The notes below the pieces were generated by a model, which searched no databases, was not told the DNA's origin, and saw nothing but the letters and a program-made list of their open reading frames with translations. From NCBI GenBank assembly GCA_016763165.1, contig JAESUJ010000022.1, positions 1 through 6,094 of the forward strand: a stretch of DNA of 6,094 bases, in the 5' to 3' direction. Origin of the DNA: Candidatus Babeliales bacterium. GTDB taxonomy: Bacteria; Babelota; Babeliae; Babelales; CAZZPM01. Below, piece after piece: positions 5,752 to 6,094 of the stretch. Position 1 is the stretch's first letter. The number at the start of each line of letters is the position of its first letter. Position numbers and translations under genes: made by a program.

Positions 5752-6094
5752 TTAACGCTTCGCTGGCTTTACATTTATAGACAATTCTTTTTCATTGTCT
5801 ATACGATTGTAAATTTGTGCATAAACTATTGGTTTTCTTCCCATTGAATCTGATTCATCAGGATCCATACCTAACTCAATAAGTCTTTTAACTACTTCTA
5901 AAGAAGCATGTGCAGCTGCCAAATGAAGCAATCCAGGCAAACACATTTCAATAATTTTTGAAGTATGACCAAGATTCTGTTCAAAATAAAAAGAAGAAGG
6001 TTCTTCACCAGGTTTTGCAACTGAAACCCGACTTTTAAGATATGGTCTATGATTAGGTTCATCTATGTTTGTTCCTACAGGCCATTGTAAACAA
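5752..6094 (-). CDS. Ankyrin-repeat protein, C-terminal part, 5' end beyond the window
   Basis: The minus-strand frame is open from the window edge (first full codon at 6093) to TAA at 5754-5752, giving 113 visible residues. The ATG at 5946 is internal: homology to the neighbouring gene begins well before it. The two proteins align from RPYLKSRV (here residues 16-23; RKYLKKRV in the neighbour) through PGLLHLAAAHA to the end. In the ungapped 49 residues from LHLAAAHA I count 28 identities by hand. A single ankyrin repeat lies at about 53-85 (LLHLAAAHASLEVVKRLIE, then LGMDP), followed by the partial repeat DSMGRKPIVYAQ. The C-terminal end KPAKR is basic. A signal peptide is expected from the paralogue but lies outside the window. 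No intrinsic terminator follows, so it may be cotranscribed with the downstream paralogue. Function unknown. Confidence 0.8.
   Translation of the reverse strand, partial: CLQWPVGTNIDEPNHRPYLKSRVSVAKPGEEPSSFYFEQNLGHTSKIIEMCLPGLLHLAAAHASLEVVKRLIELGMDPDESDSMGRKPIVYAQIYNRIDNEKELSINVKPAKR
5776..5803. repeat. Inverted repeat (10-bp arms) inside the 3' end of the second ankyrin gene
   Basis: The arms tatagacaat (5776-5785) and attgtctata (5794-5803) are perfect complements around an 8-nt spacer. It lies within the last 17 codons of the partial ankyrin gene, over the residues IDNEKELSI. No T run follows on either strand, so it is not a standard intrinsic terminator. The same place in the neighbouring paralogue lacks the repeat, so it is not imposed by the conserved protein sequence. 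Confidence 0.5.

Overview
This AT-rich 6.1 kb window (roughly one third G+C by eye) carries four widely conserved housekeeping genes, an HtrA-type protease, a PrxQ-type peroxiredoxin, and two tandem genes for exported ankyrin-repeat proteins. Tight gene packing, low G+C, a peptidoglycan enzyme (MurB) and signal-peptide ankyrin proteins suggest a host-associated bacterium. Candidatus Dependentiae (TM6) is my first guess and another intracellular lineage such as a chlamydia relative is possible. This placement is inference from gene content and style, not from a marker search.

Layout. Positions 1-1306 (+) hold the 3' part of trhO, a rhodanese-like tRNA U34 hydroxylase with a Cys-rich tail, overlapping murB by 20 bp. 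Positions 1318-1845 (-) hold a bcp/prxQ peroxiredoxin convergent with murB; their stop codons are linked by a 17-nt palindrome. Positions 1846-2002 are a divergent intergenic region with a clear stem-loop plus T8 tract. Positions 2003-5041 (+) hold grpE, a membrane-anchored HtrA/Deg protease with two PDZ-like domains, and tlyA, closely spaced like an operon. Positions 5053-6094 (-) hold two tandem paralogues, one complete and one cut by the window edge, sharing a conserved middle segment and a C-terminal ankyrin repeat; the complete one has a signal peptide.

How the genes relate. grpE (DnaK nucleotide exchange), htrA (envelope protein quality control) and bcp (peroxide detoxification) form a stress/proteostasis neighbourhood around one divergent regulatory region. 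trhO and tlyA both act on translation RNAs (tRNA wobble uridine; rRNA 2'-O-methylation). murB belongs to peptidoglycan precursor synthesis. The ankyrin pair is the accessory, lineage-specific part and the best candidate for something undescribed.

Main points for a second look: the ankyrin paralogue pair; a MurB whose usual active-site Arg position appears to be Asn and whose MNAGAxG-type loop is altered; a ribosome binding site upstream of bcp that is correctly spaced for an out-of-frame ATG, creating a 10-codon leader whose stop overlaps an in-frame bcp ATG; and a terminator-like or operator-like stem-loop between bcp and grpE. I see no tRNA or rRNA gene, CRISPR array, insertion sequence or attachment site. 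No gene-free stretch exceeds 300 bases.
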